This document shows, in pieces, positions 1 to 8,863 of a stretch of DNA of 64,000 nucleotides. Both the position numbers and the translations under genes were made by a program. The notes beneath the pieces are model-generated. The model was not told the DNA's origin. It saw only the letters and a program-made list of their open reading frames with translations, and made no database searches. The stretch's first letter is position 1. Every line of letters starts with the position of its first letter. The stretch is from Saccharothrix obliqua (GTDB lineage Bacteria; Actinomycetota; Actinomycetes; Mycobacteriales; Pseudonocardiaceae): NCBI RefSeq assembly GCF_019375475.1, contig NZ_JAHXGQ010000005.1:62001-126000 (forward strand). Direction: 5' to 3'.

Positions 1-865
1 CCTTGCGCACGGCCGAGCCGGCGGTGCGCGCGGAGACGCCGTGGGCGCGGGCGAGCTTCACGATGGCGGCCGAGTCGAGCAGGTCGCCGTAGCGGCTGCC
101 GGACCGGGTCGTGCCGGTGTCGGCGGTCGCGTGGTCGGGGACCTGCATGGCGTCGATCTCGCCCGCGCCGCCGGTCGCGCCGCGCAGCAGGACGCCGTTC
201 ACGACGACCGCCGCGCCGACCGCGTCGGCGGGCCACAGCAGCACGAAGTCCTTCACGTCGGTGGCCCGCCCGGCGACCATCTCCTCCAGGGCGACCAGGT
301 TGACGTCGTTCTCCACGGTGACCGTCGTGCCGAGCAGGGCGCGCAGCGTGCCGGGGATGTCGAAGCCCTCCCAGCCGGGCATGTGCGGCGCGTAGTTCAT
401 GCGGCCGGTGTTCGGGTCGACCGCGCCGGGTGAGCCGATCACCACGTGGTGCAGCGCGTCGGGCGTCAGGCCGGCCTGGTTGGCGGCCTTGGTGACCGCG
501 CTGTGGAACGCCTCCAGCACGTCGGTGCGCGGCATGGGCGCGCTGTGCTCGGTGAGCAGCGCGCCGGAGATGTCGGCGATCGCGACGTCCACCGCGTCCG
601 GGGCGAGGTCGATGGCGGCGACGTGGGCGAGCGCCCCGTTCACCGTCCAGAGCTGGGCCCGCGGCCCGCGCCCGCCGCCGCGCAAGCCGTTGCGCAGCAC
701 CGTGCCGTCGGTCTCCAGGCGGGTCAGCAGCTGGGCGGTCGCGGGTTTGGACAACCCGATGATGCCTTCCAGCTCCGAACGCGTCAGCGGGCCGTTGCGG
801 AGCAGTGCCTCGATCGCCGCGCGGTCGTTGATCTCGCGCAGCAGGCGGGGGCTGCCGGCTCGCAT
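1..865 (-). CDS. ROK family transcriptional regulator (3' end cut by window)
   Basis: The reading frame starts at the ATG at 865 and runs off the left edge, giving 288 codons. Residues 1-60 form a winged helix-turn-helix (ending near TAQLLTRLETDG, then a GGGRG turn). The rest is a ROK actin-like ATPase fold with GSPGAV and VENDVN motifs, as in XylR/NagC-type sugar repressors. Such proteins sense a sugar or sugar phosphate and repress uptake or catabolic genes. The BadF-type GlcNAc kinase 0.8 kb away and the amino-sugar genes further on suggest an amino-sugar ligand, but that is inference. The zinc-binding part of the ROK domain should lie in the visible half but was not checked residue by residue. 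Confidence 0.85.
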   Translation of the reverse strand, partial: MRAGSPRLLREINDRAAIEALLRNGPLTRSELEGIIGLSKPATAQLLTRLETDGTVLRNGLRGGGRGPRAQLWTVNGALAHVAAIDLAPDAVDVAIADISGALLTEHSAPMPRTDVLEAFHSAVTKAANQAGLTPDALHHVVIGSPGAVDPNTGRMNYAPHMPGWEGFDIPGTLRALLGTTVTVENDVNLVALEEMVAGRATDVKDFVLLWPADAVGAAVVVNGVLLRGATGGAGEIDAMQVPDHATADTGTTRSGSRYGDLLDSAAIVKLARAHGVSARTAGSAVRK

Positions 866-989
866 CGGTTCTCCTGTCTGTTAACTTTCCAGACGATTTC
901 GGCCACGGTAGTGACGGGGCTCACCTGTGGTCAATGCTCCGAGACGGGTCTGTTACCTCGGTTAGGTTTGCCTAAGGCACCCTGGAGGC
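866..989. other. Divergent promoter region, ROK gene / DUF3159 gene
   Basis: This 124-bp gap separates two divergent starts. Next to the ROK start is the AT-rich string GTTAACTTTCCAGAC (about 879-893), which could be an autoregulatory operator of the ROK protein. Next to the DUF3159 start is a partial iron-box-like sequence, listed separately. The DUF3159 ATG has a GGAGG ribosome site immediately upstream. Confidence 0.4.
962..980 (+). promoter_or_regulatory. Iron-box-like sequence (DtxR/IdeR/DmdR type), tentative
   Basis: The 19-mer TTAGGTTTGCCTAAGGCAC agrees with the actinobacterial iron box TWAGGTWAGSCTWACCTWA at about 14 of 19 positions. The left half is nearly perfect and the right half is poor. 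It ends 9 bp before the ATG of the DUF3159 gene, where a repressor would block transcription or initiation. The TAGGTT inside it could equally be just a -10 hexamer. Confidence 0.3.
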
Positions 990-1625
990 ATGACCGACAC
1001 GCGTCCTGACTCGCTGGCCCGGTTGCTCGGCGGGCGGGGAGGTGCGCTGGACGCCTCCCTGCCACCGCTGGCGTTCGCGCTGGGTTGGGTGTTCAGCGGG
1101 CAGTCCATCGCCGTCGGTGCGGTCGCCGCGGTGGTGTGCGGTGTCGTGATCGGCGTGGTCCGGCTGGTGCGCGGCGAGCGCCCGCGGGCCGTCGTGGTCA
1201 GCGTGGCGCTGGTCGTGCTGGCGGCGTACGTCGCGTTGCAGACGGGGAGGGCCGAGGACTTCTTCCTGTTGCAGATCTTCTTGAACGCCGCGTCGGCCCT
1301 CGTGTGGGCGGCCAGCATCGTCGTGCGGTGGCCGTTGCTGGGCGTGGTGGTCGGTCTGATCACCGGCCAGAAGTTCCGCTGGCGCCGTGACCCGGACCTG
1401 ATGCGGGCCTACCGGGTGGCGAGCTGGGCGTGGGTCGGGCAGTACGTGCTGCGGGTGGTCGTGTTCGGCGCGCTGTGGCTGGCCGGGCAGGTGGTCCTGC
1501 TGGGCCTCATGAGGGCCGCGATGACGTGGCCGTTGCAGGTGGTGTGCATCGCGGTGAGCTGGTGGCTGATCCGCCGCACCCTGCCCGCGGACCACCCCGG
1601 CCTCCGCCACCCGCGCACGACCTGA
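990..1625 (+). CDS. DUF3159 family membrane protein
   Basis: This 211-residue protein has about five hydrophobic stretches: roughly 25-60, 67-85, 100-125, 145-180 and 185-200. It matches the actinobacterial DUF3159 family in length and in features such as a GQKFRWRRDPDL-like loop before the last membrane segments. The family is uncharacterised and often lies near DNA repair or transporter genes. The ATG is preceded by GGAGGC. It is transcribed alone and faces the convergent kinase gene. No catalytic motif is visible. Confidence 0.8.
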   Translation: MTDTRPDSLARLLGGRGGALDASLPPLAFALGWVFSGQSIAVGAVAAVVCGVVIGVVRLVRGERPRAVVVSVALVVLAAYVALQTGRAEDFFLLQIFLNAASALVWAASIVVRWPLLGVVVGLITGQKFRWRRDPDLMRAYRVASWAWVGQYVLRVVVFGALWLAGQVVLLGLMRAAMTWPLQVVCIAVSWWLIRRTLPADHPGLRHPRTT

Positions 1626-1678
1626 GACCACGCCACCGCTTTCGCGCCGGCCCACCGCCGGCCGTCGTCGCGTACCGC

Positions 1679-2608
1679 TCAGGCCGGGCGGGGTGCGGTG
1701 TCGCCGAGCAGGTCCACCGCCGCCAACCACGCCGCGCCCGCCGCGGCCTCCGTCGCGATCCGCACCGGTGCCGGCGTGCGCGCGGCCAGCTCGCCCCGCA
1801 GCCGCGTGCCGAGCGGGTGGGCCTGGACGAGGCTGCCGACCAGCACGATGGGCGTCCGGTCGGCCGGGTCGCGGTCGGCGAGGGTCAGGTCAGCCAGGAC
1901 GTCCACCGCCTCGGCGATGATCCCCGCCGCCGACGGCGCGGTGTGGTGCGCCGTCACCAGCGGCGCGTAGCGGGCCAGGTTGATCGGCGCCAGGTGGTTC
2001 GCCGCGGTGATCAGGCCGCGCCACGCCTCGCGCGGCGGGGACGGCGCGAGGTTCGCCAGGTTCAGCACGGCGTCGGTGAGCGCGTCCGGCGTGTCGCGCT
2101 CCAACGCCCGCAACGTCGCCCGCACCGCCTCCCGGCCCAGCCAGTACGCCGAACCCTCGTCACCCAGCAGCCAGCCGTACCCGCCGGACGTCCGGACCAA
2201 CCGGTGGTCCTCGATCTTCGCCGCGATGGAGCCCGTCCCCGCGACCAGCACGGTGCCGTCCGGCGACGCGGACCCGGTCGCGAACGCCGCCTCGCAGTCG
2301 GTGATCACCCGCATCGGGCACCGCAGCCCGGCACCCGCCCATGCCTGCTCGAACAACGCCGCCACGGTCGGGTCGGTCAGCTTGCTGGACCCCGCCATCC
2401 CGAGCACGCCGGACGCCACCTTCGCCGCGTCCAAGCCGTCCAACGCGGCCGACAACGCCTGGTTCACGTGCGTCGCCGCGAGTTCCGGCGGGTGGGAGTT
2501 GGGGTTCGCGCCACCCGCGACGCCCGCACCCAGCCTCGTCCCGTCCAGGTCCAGCACGAGCGCCCTGGTCGACGTGCCGCCCGCGTCCAACCCCACCACG
2601 AAGCCCAT
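1679..2608 (-). CDS. BadF/BadG-type N-acetylglucosamine kinase
   Basis: The 309-residue protein begins MGFVVGLDAGGTSTRAL, the phosphate-1 loop of the ASKHA kinase fold. A second phosphate loop follows around residues 105-125 (LVAGTGSIAA), and GDEGSAYWLGREA matches human NAGK-like kinases. The family phosphorylates GlcNAc or related sugars with ATP in the cytoplasm. A longer frame to 2662 exists, but the extra 18 residues look unlike the family and the ATG at 2608 fits the conserved N-terminus. In this window it would supply GlcNAc-6-phosphate to NagA. Substrate specificity is inferred from family and context. Confidence 0.8.
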   Translation of the reverse strand: MGFVVGLDAGGTSTRALVLDLDGTRLGAGVAGGANPNSHPPELAATHVNQALSAALDGLDAAKVASGVLGMAGSSKLTDPTVAALFEQAWAGAGLRCPMRVITDCEAAFATGSASPDGTVLVAGTGSIAAKIEDHRLVRTSGGYGWLLGDEGSAYWLGREAVRATLRALERDTPDALTDAVLNLANLAPSPPREAWRGLITAANHLAPINLARYAPLVTAHHTAPSAAGIIAEAVDVLADLTLADRDPADRTPIVLVGSLVQAHPLGTRLRGELAARTPAPVRIATEAAAGAAWLAAVDLLGDTAPRPA

Positions 2609-2681
2609 TCGACCGAGTATGGCGGCAAAGCCGCAGGCCCGGCACACCCGGAAGGGTTGCACCGGGCCTCGCGGAACGTGA

Positions 2682-5600
2682 TCAGCCGGGCCGCACGACC
2701 TCCGCCCGCGAACCCGAGGCGTTGTGGTGGTGCAGCAGCAGGAGACCCTCCGCCTTGTCCTCCGCCAACGCGGCCTGGTCGCGCAGCACGGTCAACCGCG
2801 TGCCGGGCGCGGACACCCACGTCATCGCCGACTCGCCACGCACCCAGTAGCCCGGCTTGAGCGGGTCGAACGACATCGCCGCGCCCATCCGGTCCACGTA
2901 CCCGCCGTCGTTGCCGGGCGCGGGGTACGCGCCGGTCGTCCGCACCCCGTAGTCCAGCCGCGCCGACGTGCCGCCCGGGTCGATGCCCAACGCGGTCAAC
3001 GACACCGGCAGCACCACGACGTCGCTGTCCATCACGTTGGTGTCCACCTCACCGTGCTGGCCGTTGACCGGCTGCTCGTCGACGACCGCGTTGTCGGAGG
3101 CGCGGGTGGTCCGCGCCAACCACACGTCCGCCACCACGTGCCCGTTGGTCGTCGGCTTCACCACCCTGATCCGGTAGTCGGCGTTCCCGTCGCGGTCGGT
3201 GTCGATGCGGACCTCCGGTGTGGTGCCCGTGCCGAGCGTGGCCCAGTTGTGCCACGTCGCCACGCCGAACGCGAGCAGCGCGCCCGCCGACCGGTCGCCG
3301 GGCGCGGTGGACGTCGCGCCGACGTACCGCAGGTCGCCGCCCTTCGCGGTCTCGTTGACGGCGCAGTCGGTCTGCACGTCGTCGGTGCAGTCCGGCAACC
3401 GCGGCGACGTGCCGTGCAGCTCGAACGCGCTGACCAGCGACCGGTACGCCCGCGCGCCCTCGCCCTGCGCGAGCCCGCGACCACCCAGCCGCAGCACGCC
3501 CTGGTCGCCCTCGAACGCGAGACCGGTCGCCGACACCTCCGCCACCGGTTTCGGCGCGGCGTACACGGGGACCCGCAGCACCCGGTCGACGCTCTTGAGC
3601 ACGATCCGGCCGGACGCCTCGGCGAGGAACTGCCGCGCCACCCCGGACTGCTCCGCCTGCACCGTGGGGTCGCCGACCTTCCGCAACGCGTCACCGTCCA
3701 CCCGCAGCACGACGCGTACCCGCGCGGAACCGCCGGGAGGTACGGCCATGGCGGGCGGCCACACGTCGAACCGCGTGCCGGGCACCTCGGTCGTCGACTG
3801 GTAGTTCACCGTGACGGCACGCGGCAGGCGGGACTTGTTGACCACCGTCACCACCTTCGTCCGCGTGACCTGCCCGGCCACCTCGACCGGGCCGAAGCTG
3901 ACGCCGACCGAGCCGGGGTCGTCCTCGACCATGGCGAGCAGGTCGGTGCCGACGGCGGCCGACGCGTTCACCCGGCCCGCGCCGACCCGCATCGGCGCCT
4001 CGGGCAGGCCGGACGTGTTGTCGTCGCCGGACTTCACGTCAGCGGTCGCGGTGTTGACCAACGCCGCCTTCACCTCCTCCACCGACCAGCCCGGGTGCTT
4101 CTGGCGCACCAGCGCGGCGATGCCCGCGACGTGCGGCGACGCCATGGACGTGCCGCTCTGGCTGACGCCCGCCGCGCCGGTGCCCGAGTGCGCGGACGTG
4201 ATGGTGTCGCCGGGCGCGGCGACGTCCGGCTTCGCGGCGACCGCGCCACGCACACCGCGTGACGACGTCGGCGTGATGGTGTCGCCGAGCCGGGGCGAGT
4301 CGGACAGCACGGAACCCCGCAGCGCGCCGCGCATCCGCACCTCCGCGCCGCCCGCCTCGACCAGCGGGCGGACCCGCTCGGACGCGGTGCGGGTGAACTG
4401 GAACACCGGGATGGCCGCCGTGCCGCCGATGGCGGCGATGAAGCTGTCCCGCGTGGACGGCAGCAGCACGCCCACCGCGCCCGCCGCCGCGGCGTGCTCG
4501 GTGCGCGGCGCCGAACCGCACTTGCGGGTCGCGTCCACGTCGTCCCACGCCAGCCAGACGTACTTCCCGGCGAGGTCCTGGTCGACCGGCGCGCAGCCGT
4601 CCGCGTTCGCCGGGTCGGCGACGGTCACCACCGGCGCGGTGCGGTCCAGCTCCGGGTAGCCGGTGTAGGCGACGCTGTACTGGCCGGGCTCGTCGCCCGC
4701 GCCGGTCACCGAGACGCCGTCCAGGACGGCGAACGAGTCCCGCGAGTTGGCCACCGTCAACGCCTCCGGCGTGTTGCCCGGCGAGCCGCCGATGTCGTAG
4801 AGGTCGCCACCGTTGCCCGCCGCCGCGACCACCACGACGCCGTGCTGCACGAGCTTGCGCACGAAGAGGTTGTCGGGGTCGTCCTGCGCGCCGTAGTCGG
4901 CGCCCAGCGACAGGTTGACCACGTCGAGGTGGTCGGAGAAGTCGCCGTCGCCGTTCGGGTCGAGCGCCCAGTCCATCGCCTGCCCGGCCAGGCCGGTGGT
5001 GCCGGTGCAGCCGAACACCTTCAACGCGTACAGCGACGCACGGGGAGCGGTGCCGGGACCGACCCGCATGGTGTTGAGGACGCCCGGCGTGAGGGAGCTG
5101 TAGTCGCCGGTGAACGTGCTGCCGTCGGCGTTCTGGCCGTAGCCGGCGGCGGAACCGGCGACGTGCGTGCCGTGGCCCTGGCAGTCGATCGGGTTCGGGT
5201 CGGGCGCGGGCACGGTGTCGGCGCCGGTGTAGTCGTCGCCCACGAAGTCGTGGCCGCCGACGACCTTGGGGGTAGGCGTCCACGGCCCGGTGCGGTCGAC
5301 CGCCTGGTACGCCTCCCGCGTGCCGGGTCCGCCGAAGTCGGCGTGCGTGTAGTCGATGCCGGTGTCGATGACGCCGATGCGGACGCCGTCACCCAGCAAC
5401 CCGGTCCGCTGCCACGCCTGCACGGCCCTGGTGAGCCGCACCGCGCCGGAGTTGCGCACGGATTTCGGCACCGCCCGGCGGACGGCCTTCACCTCGGGCA
5501 GCGCGGCCAGGGCACGCACCTCGGCGGCGTCGGCGGTGACCACCACGCCGGGCACCGCGTTGGTCGTGCGCGCGACGGCCTTGGTGCCGGGGTCCTTGTC

Positions 5601-5939
5601 CCGCAGCACGTCCAGCACCCGGTCGGCCTGGACGTCGGTGCGCTGCCGGGTGGCCCGCGCCGCTTCCGCGGCCTGGCCGTCGCCCGCGCCGCGGGCCTTC
5701 TGGTCGGCGAACTCCTGGGCGGCCGGGGTGGTGGTGAGTTCGACGAACGCGGTCACCGCGCCGGTCTCCCCGGCGAGCGACGCGCCGACCCGTTCGGACG
5801 CCGCGGCGGGTGCGGGTGCGGCCCGGGCGGGTGCGAGCGGTGCGGCCGGCACCTCGTCCGCGCCGGCGGCCGAGGTGAGGGTGGCGAGCAGGGCGGCGGC
5901 GGTGGCGGCGGACGCCCACACCACGCGGCGGTGTTTCAT
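2682..5939 (-). CDS. Secreted S8 subtilisin-like serine protease with PA insert
   Basis: A 1085-residue pre-pro-protease. Residues 1-27 form a signal peptide (basic MKHRR, hydrophobic core, AGA cleavage region), followed by an Ala/Pro-rich linker and an I9-like propeptide to about 170. The catalytic triad is visible: Asp192 in GVIDTGID, His256 in GHGTHVAG and Ser598 in SGTSMASPHVAG, with the oxyanion Asn near 376 (AAAGNGG). A protease-associated (PA) domain is inserted around 440-540. The long C-terminal part (610-1085) appears beta-rich and ends near a variable LHHHN tail. The likely role is extracellular protein degradation. It is a single gene, with no partner on the same strand except the kinase downstream. 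Confidence 0.92.
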   Translation of the reverse strand: MKHRRVVWASAATAAALLATLTSAAGADEVPAAPLAPARAAPAPAAASERVGASLAGETGAVTAFVELTTTPAAQEFADQKARGAGDGQAAEAARATRQRTDVQADRVLDVLRDKDPGTKAVARTTNAVPGVVVTADAAEVRALAALPEVKAVRRAVPKSVRNSGAVRLTRAVQAWQRTGLLGDGVRIGVIDTGIDYTHADFGGPGTREAYQAVDRTGPWTPTPKVVGGHDFVGDDYTGADTVPAPDPNPIDCQGHGTHVAGSAAGYGQNADGSTFTGDYSSLTPGVLNTMRVGPGTAPRASLYALKVFGCTGTTGLAGQAMDWALDPNGDGDFSDHLDVVNLSLGADYGAQDDPDNLFVRKLVQHGVVVVAAAGNGGDLYDIGGSPGNTPEALTVANSRDSFAVLDGVSVTGAGDEPGQYSVAYTGYPELDRTAPVVTVADPANADGCAPVDQDLAGKYVWLAWDDVDATRKCGSAPRTEHAAAAGAVGVLLPSTRDSFIAAIGGTAAIPVFQFTRTASERVRPLVEAGGAEVRMRGALRGSVLSDSPRLGDTITPTSSRGVRGAVAAKPDVAAPGDTITSAHSGTGAAGVSQSGTSMASPHVAGIAALVRQKHPGWSVEEVKAALVNTATADVKSGDDNTSGLPEAPMRVGAGRVNASAAVGTDLLAMVEDDPGSVGVSFGPVEVAGQVTRTKVVTVVNKSRLPRAVTVNYQSTTEVPGTRFDVWPPAMAVPPGGSARVRVVLRVDGDALRKVGDPTVQAEQSGVARQFLAEASGRIVLKSVDRVLRVPVYAAPKPVAEVSATGLAFEGDQGVLRLGGRGLAQGEGARAYRSLVSAFELHGTSPRLPDCTDDVQTDCAVNETAKGGDLRYVGATSTAPGDRSAGALLAFGVATWHNWATLGTGTTPEVRIDTDRDGNADYRIRVVKPTTNGHVVADVWLARTTRASDNAVVDEQPVNGQHGEVDTNVMDSDVVVLPVSLTALGIDPGGTSARLDYGVRTTGAYPAPGNDGGYVDRMGAAMSFDPLKPGYWVRGESAMTWVSAPGTRLTVLRDQAALAEDKAEGLLLLHHHNASGSRAEVVRPG

Positions 5940-6761
5940 CGGAACCTTTCGTCAGCCGGGTCGGGGGCGGCCGGTCGGGTGGTTCAGCCGGAGCGGACGG
6001 GTGAGGTGGTCGGGCGGAGTGGTCCGGGCGGGGCGGTCGGGGTGGTCGGGGACGGGTGGGTGCGGGTGGACCGGCCCGGTCGGCCGGGGACGGCGGGTCG
6101 GGTATCCGGTGGAGTCGACTGGGCCGATCGGGTCATCGGGTGGGCGGGGTGGCCGGGCTCGCGGGTGATGCGGGGGCGAACGGAGCGCGACCGGGCGGTT
6201 GCGAAGGGTGGGCGGGACAGCGAATCATCGGACGATTCGCCGCCTTTGAGGTCCGGCCCGCGCCGCAGGCGCCCCACGCCCACGCGGGCGGTCGCCCGGT
6301 GCCGGAAGGGTCCGGGCACGGGGCCGCGGGTGCGTTCGCCGGGTGGGGCCGGGCGGGTCCGCGCGTGGTGCGGTCGCGCCCGCTGGGATCGGGCCTGGAG
6401 GTGCGGGCGTGCTCGCCGGGTGGGGACCGGGCGCGGGGCGGCAGGTGCGCCCGCCGCGTTCCGGGAGGGCAGGGGGTGGGATCCGGTGCGGGGCCGCGAT
6501 CCGCAGGTCCGCGGGCGGTGTTCGGGGTTCCCCGGCCGGGGGTGGCATGGCGGGCGGGCATCCCGGCGTGAGCCGGGCGAGCACTGCGCGACGTACAACC
6601 CCCGAAACCCCTTCTCGTGGCCCGCCGGCGACGACCCGGCCGGCAGCCGGGTCATCGAGCCGCCAGATCCTCCCGATCACCGCGTCGCCGCGCCAGGGCT
6701 TCCGCCCGCTTGTCCTCCGACCCGGTGACCACTGGCCGCCGGACGGGGGACGTCCCGGCGG
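5940..6761. other. 822-bp gene-poor region upstream of the subtilase
   Basis: No credible gene is visible. Open frames here are long only because of the GC bias, and none has a ribosome site or a recognisable product. The part near the subtilase start (5950-6120) is very G-rich on the plus strand, with repeated GGGCGG/GGTCGGG runs. One clear inverted repeat lies at 6220-6240. The subtilase promoter must lie here. Confidence 0.6.
6220..6240. promoter_or_regulatory. Inverted repeat, possible operator
   Basis: The arms GCGAATC (6220-6226) and GATTCGC (6234-6240) are perfect complements separated by 7 bp. It is one of the few AT-containing stretches in the gap and lies about 280 bp upstream of the subtilase start. 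The regulator is unknown. Confidence 0.35.
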
Positions 6762-7436
6762 CTAACCGAGGTCGCCCAGCCACTGCTCCATCCCCGCCAC
6801 GTGCACGGTCGACCACGAGCGCGCCAACTCGGGCTGGTGCGCGGCGACGGCCTCGACGATGGCGCGGTGCTCGGCGACGGTCCGCTCGACCGCGCCGGCC
6901 CGCGTGATGCCGCGCCAGATGCGGGTCCGCGCGCTGGGCCCGGCCAACGTGTCCAGCAACCGCGCCAGGTAGGCGTTGCCCGAGCACCGCGCGATGGCGT
7001 GGTGGAACTCCAGGTCGTGCTCGACCAGCTCGGCCACGGACCGCGCCTGCTCCACGGCGTCGCACAGCGCCCGCAGCACCACCACCTCCTCGGGCGTGGC
7101 GCGCTGCGCGGCCATCGCCGCGGCGGCGGGCTCCAGGATGCGGCGCACCTGGAGCACCTCCAGCACGGAGTCCTCGCCGCGGTGCAGGTCCAGCACGAAC
7201 GACAGCGCGCCGAGGAGGTCGTCGGCACGCAGGCTGGACACGTAGGTGCCGTCACCCTGCCGCACGTCCAGCACCCGCACCAGCGACAACGCCTTCACCG
7301 CCTCGCGCAGCGAGTTGCGGGACAACCCGAGCCGCTCGGCGAGGTCGGCCTCCCGGGGCAGGCGGTCGCCTGGCTTCAGCTCTCCCGACGTGATCATTTC
7401 CTTCACGCGCAGGATGGCGTCGTCGGTGACTGCCAC
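6762..7436 (-). CDS. FadR-type GntR transcriptional regulator (FCD domain)
   Basis: A 224-residue regulator with an N-terminal winged helix (residues 5-75: DRLPREADLAERLGLSRN, then a QGDGTYV wing) and an all-helical C-terminal FCD domain containing HDLEFHHAIAR-type metal or ligand residues. The GTG at 7436 was chosen because GGAGG lies 6 nt upstream. A further-upstream frame to 7472 has no such signal. FCD regulators usually sense organic acids or sugar acids. It is divergent from nagA with a 185-bp shared promoter region, so control of nagA or of itself is plausible but unproven. Confidence 0.85.
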   Translation of the reverse strand: MAVTDDAILRVKEMITSGELKPGDRLPREADLAERLGLSRNSLREAVKALSLVRVLDVRQGDGTYVSSLRADDLLGALSFVLDLHRGEDSVLEVLQVRRILEPAAAAMAAQRATPEEVVVLRALCDAVEQARSVAELVEHDLEFHHAIARCSGNAYLARLLDTLAGPSARTRIWRGITRAGAVERTVAEHRAIVEAVAAHQPELARSWSTVHVAGMEQWLGDLG

Positions 7437-7593
7437 GAGGAACCTCCGTAGACCTCGGATGTCTGGACCCAAGTATGGGCCACCACCTCGGCCGTTCGGC
7501 TCCCGGACGCGCGTTTGGAGTATTACTAACGTTAAATATCAAGATTCGGTTATCTTCCCACCGCACGTGACGGCGACCACCGGTTCCCGCCAT

Positions 7594-7609
7594 AATGGTC
7601 TGGACCATT
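7594..7609. promoter_or_regulatory. DasR operator (dre) before nagA
   Basis: AATGGTCTGGACCATT fits the DasR consensus A[G/C]TGGTCTAGACCA[G/C]T with only small deviations, and the arms AATGGTC/GACCATT pair perfectly. It sits 12 bp before the TTG start of nagA, over the ribosome-site region, so DasR binding should repress nagA when GlcN-6-phosphate is low. Confidence 0.85.
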
Positions 7610-7621
7610 TGAGGAGGGACC

Positions 7622-8806
7622 TTGGACACGGTTGTCGCAGCTCCGCGAGCGCTGCTCGGTCGCACCATCACCGGCCCTGCCAGCGTGCGCGTGCGTGCGG
7701 GTCGGATCGTGGAGGTGGTCCAGGGCGCCCCGCCCTCGGGCGCCGAGGTGCTGACCAGCGGACTGCTCACCCCGGGCCTGGTGGACGTGCAGGTCAACGG
7801 GGCGGTCGGCGTCGACTTCGCCGAGGTGGACGACGAGCGCATGCGCACCGTCGCCCGCGCCCTCCCGCGCACCGGGGTGACCCGCTTCGTGCCGACGCTG
7901 ATCACCGCGCCGGTGCCGGTCGCGCTGCGCCAGGCCCGCGCCGTGCTCGCGGCGTCCGCCGCGCTGCCCGCGGACTCCGGCGCGCGACCGCTCGGCGTGC
8001 ACCTGGAAGGCCCTTTCCTGTCGCCCAAGCGCCCCGGCGTGCACGACCCGGCGCTGATGGTGGAACCCGGGCCGGCGGAGATCGACCTGCTGCTGGCGGA
8101 CGACCTCGTGGGCCGCCTGCGGATGGTCACGCTGGCCCCGGAGCAGCCCGGCGGCCTGGCGGCCGTGCGGCGGCTGGCCGAGGCGGGCGTGCTGGTGGCG
8201 GTCGGCCACAGCGACGCCACCGGCGAGCAGACCCGCGCCGCCGCCGAGGCGGGCGCGCGGATGATCACCCACCTGTTCAACGCCCAGCGCCCGCTCGGCC
8301 ACCGCGAACCCGGCGTGCCCGGCGTGGCGCTGGTGGACGACCGGTTCACGCTCGGCCTGATCGCCGACCTGGCCCACGTCGGCCCGGACGTCTGCAAGCT
8401 GGTGTTCGCCGCGGCCGGGCACCGGGTCGCCCTGGTGACCGACGCGGTGGCGGCGGCGGGTATGCCGCCGGGCACCTACCAGCTCGGCGGCGAGGTCGTG
8501 GTGCTGACCGAGGACGGCGTGCCGCGCTCGCCGGAGGGCACCATCGCGGGCAGCGCGCTCACCATGGACCGGGCCGTGCGCAACATCGTGTCGGTCGGCG
8601 TGGACCTGGCGGACGCCCTCGTGTCGGCCACCGCCGTGCCGGCGGACGTGCTCGGCGAGCCGACCCTGGGCCGCCTCGCGCCCGGCGCGGTCGCCGACCT
8701 GGTCTGGTGGGACGACGACCTGCGGCCCCGCAAGGTGTGGGTGGACGGCGAGGTCGTGTTCGACGCGGAGGTCGGCCTCAGCCCCGAGCTGGCCACCGCG
8801 CACTGA
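7622..8806 (+). CDS. nagA: N-acetylglucosamine-6-phosphate deacetylase
   Basis: The 394-residue amidohydrolase converts GlcNAc-6-phosphate to glucosamine-6-phosphate and acetate in the cytoplasm. Visible motifs are HLEGPFLS (metal-site Glu region), VGHSDAT, THLFNAQ and VTDAVAAAG, the general-acid Asp segment, in the usual order. The start is a TTG with GAGGAGG five bases upstream, and no ATG fits. A DasR operator lies just upstream. The gene converges on the SIS-type deaminase gene, which uses its product, and the two share a bidirectional hairpin. Confidence 0.95.
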   Translation: MDTVVAAPRALLGRTITGPASVRVRAGRIVEVVQGAPPSGAEVLTSGLLTPGLVDVQVNGAVGVDFAEVDDERMRTVARALPRTGVTRFVPTLITAPVPVALRQARAVLAASAALPADSGARPLGVHLEGPFLSPKRPGVHDPALMVEPGPAEIDLLLADDLVGRLRMVTLAPEQPGGLAAVRRLAEAGVLVAVGHSDATGEQTRAAAEAGARMITHLFNAQRPLGHREPGVPGVALVDDRFTLGLIADLAHVGPDVCKLVFAAAGHRVALVTDAVAAAGMPPGTYQLGGEVVVLTEDGVPRSPEGTIAGSALTMDRAVRNIVSVGVDLADALVSATAVPADVLGEPTLGRLAPGAVADLVWWDDDLRPRKVWVDGEVVFDAEVGLSPELATAH

Positions 8807-8863
8807 CCACACGACAACGGCCCGGCGCCCCGAGAGGGGAGCCGGGCCGTTGCCGTGTGGTCA
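8804..8863. terminator. Bidirectional hairpin enclosing both stop codons of nagA and the deaminase gene
   Basis: The inner arms CAACGGCCCGGC (8815-8826) and GCCGGGCCGTTG (8841-8852) are perfect complements. Outside them TGACCACACG (8804-8813) pairs with CGTGTGGTCA (8854-8863) with one unpaired base on each side. The outermost TGA/TCA are the stop codons of the two convergent genes. It should terminate both transcripts. Confidence 0.8.

Noticed and set aside
2609..2662. Longer start for the GlcNAc kinase
   Set aside because: The extra 18 residues are unlike the family and no ribosome site supports them.
6225..6680. Long open frame in the gap before the subtilase
   Set aside because: Frame is open because of GC bias; product is Pro/Arg-rich with no family, and there is no ribosome site.
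7527..7534. TAACGTTA palindrome in the nagA/FCD promoter region as an operator
   Set aside because: Only 8 bp and in an AT-rich patch where such strings are likely by chance; no spaced arms seen.
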